Origin: an uncultured Ruminococcus sp.
Lineage (GTDB): Bacteria > Bacillota > Clostridia > Oscillospirales > Ruminococcaceae
Reading direction: 5' to 3'
DNA: 7,234 bases
Assembly: GCA_945867875.1 (NCBI GenBank)
Contig: CAMBJF010000120.1
Coordinates: 1 to 7,234, forward strand
Both the position numbers and the translations under genes were made by a program. Shown piece after piece: positions 6,362 through 7,234 of the stretch. The notes under the pieces are model-generated. The model had not been told where the DNA came from. It searched no databases and was given only the letters and a program-made list of their open reading frames with translations. The number at the start of each line of letters is the position of its first letter. The first letter of the stretch is position 1.

Positions 6362-6446
6362 TTTTAAAACCTCCAGTATTTTGTATTACATTTTGCTGTT
6401 GCTGAACGCTCTGAATTGTCCGCAGCTGAGGCGCTTTGTAATACAT
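6342..6446 (-). CDS. Possible 34-residue small ORF overlapping the Trp-rich ORF
   Basis: A 35-codon frame from ATG 6446 (- strand) begins MYYKAPQLRTIQ, continues with a Gln-rich stretch (VQQQQNVIQNTGG, residues 14-26), and has one Cys at 31. Its last 20 bases overlap the start of the 36-residue frame in a different phase, and it contains that gene's ribosome site, as in translational coupling. There is no Shine-Dalgarno site before its own ATG, and a candidate -10 lies only about 13 bases upstream. Weakly supported; it may simply be leader RNA of the downstream ORF. Confidence 0.2.
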   Translation of the reverse strand: MYYKAPQLRTIQSVQQQQNVIQNTGGFKNDCKGT

Positions 6447-6458
6447 TTTTCAATCAGA

Positions 6459-6485
6459 ATTATATACGCCATTAACACGGTTAAT
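6459..6485 (-). promoter_or_regulatory. Candidate promoter with palindromic operator-like site
   Basis: On the - strand a perfect TATAAT (6459-6464) lies about 98 bases before the 36-residue ORF. Six bases further upstream is the dyad ATTAAC-N3-GTTAAT (6471-6485), six-base arms around ACG, sitting between the -10 and the expected -35. The -35 hexamer is poor, which would fit a regulated promoter. No DNA-binding regulator is encoded in the window. Confidence 0.35.
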
Positions 6486-6503
6486 ATGCTTTTGCACATA
6501 ATT

Positions 6504-6644
6504 TTAAAAATTTATCCGAAAATAACAAGCAATTTGTTTAATCTCTTGAATATCATCAGTAACAGCTATTCGGTTTAATTCGCCGTCTATAGTTTTACGA
6601 AGTCTACAAGCCTCGTTAAACTGTTCAATACTTACATAACCCAT
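6504..6644 (-). CDS. Hypothetical 46-residue protein
   Basis: Not recognised. A 47-codon frame runs from ATG 6644 (- strand), with AAGGAG (6655-6660) ten bases upstream and embedded in the end of the preceding gene. The gap to that gene is 7 bases, so it belongs to the same - strand unit. The sequence MGYVSIEQFNEACRLRKTID (1-20) leads into a predicted helical, charged stretch ELNRIAVTDDIQEIKQIA (22-39) and ends CYFRINF. Two Cys (13, 40). No signal peptide or membrane segment. The composition is typical of small cytosolic proteins of phage or mobile elements. The abrupt ending could mean it is the N-terminal remnant of a longer protein. Confidence 0.6.
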   Translation of the reverse strand: MGYVSIEQFNEACRLRKTIDGELNRIAVTDDIQEIKQIACYFRINF

Positions 6645-6651
6645 AATTAAA

Positions 6652-6852
6652 TCACTCCTTTTCTTCTATCACGATATACACAAACTGTTTACTGACCGGA
6701 CGTATCTTCACAACCTCACAATCACTGTACAGAAACCAAAATGTATTATCCCGAAGCTGTTCGGCTGTGCCTATTGCCATACAGTCATCTATTGTGTAGA
6801 CCTCAAAATATACATCGTGGTCAAACAGATCAAGAAGATTATTAAGTTTCAT
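6652..6852 (-). CDS. Hypothetical 66-residue acidic small protein
   Basis: Function unknown. It starts at ATG 6852 (- strand) with AGAGGAG (6860-6866) seven bases upstream. The ATGAAACTTAA overlap (11 bases) with the preceding gene implies coupling. The N-terminus MKLNNLLDLFDHDVYFEVYT, then a polar turn IDDCMAIGTAEQLRDN, then alternating beta-like strands (CEVVKIRPV, FVYIVIEEKE) suggest a small beta-rich cytosolic domain. The shape (short helix, strand, acidic turn, strand with a 'V-x-x-I-x-P' stretch) is reminiscent of small proteins common in clostridial phages and conjugative elements, but I cannot name a family. Acidic overall, no membrane segment. Confidence 0.75.
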   Translation of the reverse strand: MKLNNLLDLFDHDVYFEVYTIDDCMAIGTAEQLRDNTFWFLYSDCEVVKIRPVSKQFVYIVIEEKE

Positions 6853-7054
6853 TTTTATACTCCTCTTTAATTAATAAATCTAAGCGATCATATAATTTAT
6901 CATAAAAATAAGTAACTTCACCCCCAAAAAGAACTTTACTAGCCTTAACAGCAAGTTGACCAAGCTTAAAAGCTTCAAAAGTAGTACCGTGAACAACTGA
7001 AGTTAATGCATCAAATTCACGTTCAAGCTCTGTTAATTCAAAAGATTTTTCCAT
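6842..7054 (-). CDS. Hypothetical 70-residue helical small protein
   Basis: Function unknown. The frame is open from a TTG at 7075, but I choose ATG 7054 because AGAGGAGAA (7061-7069, - strand) lies just before it, with GGAG eight bases upstream, and that site would be inside the longer version. The sequence MEKSFELTELEREFDALTSV (1-20) and the C-terminal YFYDKLYDRLDLLIKEEYKN (49-68) look strongly helical, with a small Gly/Ala-containing middle (GQLAVKASKVLFGGE, 32-46). Soluble and charged, without signal or membrane segment. It is the first complete gene of the - strand unit and overlaps the following gene by 11 bases. Confidence 0.75.
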   Translation of the reverse strand: MEKSFELTELEREFDALTSVVHGTTFEAFKLGQLAVKASKVLFGGEVTYFYDKLYDRLDLLIKEEYKNET

Positions 7055-7075
7055 TTCTATTTCTCCTCTTGACAA

Positions 7076-7110
7076 ATTTGGTAGGTTTTAGCAGGTTTTA
7101 GCCGACCTGC
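7076..7110. repeat. Short tandem repeat and small hairpin upstream of the 70-residue gene
   Basis: GTAGGTTTTA and GCAGGTTTTA (7081-7100) form a tandem 10-mer with one mismatch. GCAGGT (7091-7096) pairs with ACCTGC (7105-7110) in a 6-bp hairpin with an 8-base loop. There is no T tract on the - strand, so it is a poor terminator. It occupies the 69-base gap between the truncated gene and the 70-residue gene. Confidence 0.5.
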
Positions 7111-7123
7111 GGCGGCATCATCA

Positions 7124-7189
7124 TTAGTAGTAAAGTTCTTCAATGAATTTCTTACAATCTTTCAATAATCCATTTTCAACGCCAAAATA
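7124..7189 (-). CDS. C-terminal end of a truncated gene
   Basis: Reading inward from the insert end on the - strand, an open frame of 21 codons (YFGVENGLLKDCKKF, then IEELYY) ends with TAA at 7124-7126. The start and most of the gene lie beyond the end of the insert, so no family can be assigned. Its strand and position fit it being the upstream member of the small-gene unit. The frame is short enough that it could be chance. Confidence 0.4.
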   Translation of the reverse strand, partial: YFGVENGLLKDCKKFIEELYY

Positions 7190-7234
7190 CTGTCTCTTAT
7201 ACACATCTCCGAGCCCACGAGACGCTACGCTATC
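7190..7234 (+). other. Nextera i7-side sequencing adapter (artefact)
   Basis: Not biological. CTGTCTCTTATACACATCT (7190-7208) is the inverse mosaic end and CCGAGCCCACGAGAC (7209-7223) the read-2 adapter. GCTACGCT (7224-7231) matches the i7 index I remember as N709, and ATC (7232-7234) is the start of the P7 sequence. Genomic insert ends at 7189. Confidence 0.98.

Noticed and set aside
6222..6578. 118-codon + strand frame rich in Leu/Ile, resembling a membrane protein
   Set aside because: It has no ribosome site, starts inside the dif-like repeat, and runs antisense to frames with strong ribosome sites. The hydrophobic look fits AT-rich shadow sequence.

Overview
The window reads as a fragment of a low-to-mid-GC Firmicute genome, most likely a gut or rumen clostridium of the Ruminococcus type. 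That assignment is an inference from the look of the proteins (a TmcAL/DUF896 pair, a carboxynorspermidine decarboxylase, a COG2509 flavoprotein) and from strong AGGAGG-type ribosome sites. Both ends are library adapter, not genome: 1-45 is the i5 side of an Illumina Nextera adapter and 7190-7234 the i7 side. Biological sequence therefore runs from 46 to 7189, and nothing is known about the true neighbours on either side.

Left part (46-6046): six housekeeping genes, all on the + strand and tightly packed. tmcAL (tRNA-Met wobble cytidine acetylation) overlaps a small DUF896 gene. A strong two-part hairpin with a T tract (1654-1709) follows. A second cluster then runs nspC-like decarboxylase (spermidine/norspermidine synthesis), a calcineurin-like metallophosphoesterase with altered metal motifs, an OGG1-type 8-oxoguanine DNA glycosylase and a large FAD-dependent oxidoreductase. 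Gaps are 12-26 bases, consistent with one transcription unit. A long AT-rich stem-loop (6082-6135) closes the cluster.

Right part (6047-7189): the character changes. Genes switch to the - strand and become very short (70, 66, 46 and 36 codons, perhaps 34, plus a truncated gene end), the DNA is more AT-rich, and no product is recognisable. Each of the 70-, 66-, 46- and 36-residue frames has a good Shine-Dalgarno site, and three of them are chained by overlap or a few bases. This looks like accessory DNA, such as the edge of a phage, integrative element or island. At the junction lies a 28-bp site of 11-6-11 layout (6203-6230) resembling a XerC/XerD dif site, with a third arm copy directly abutting (6230-6240).

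The most interesting combination is this dif-like site, the convergent gene layout around it, and the W-rich 36-residue ORF beside it. It suggests either a chromosome-terminus/dif region or the attachment boundary of a tyrosine-recombinase element. No integrase is present in the window, so this stays a hypothesis.
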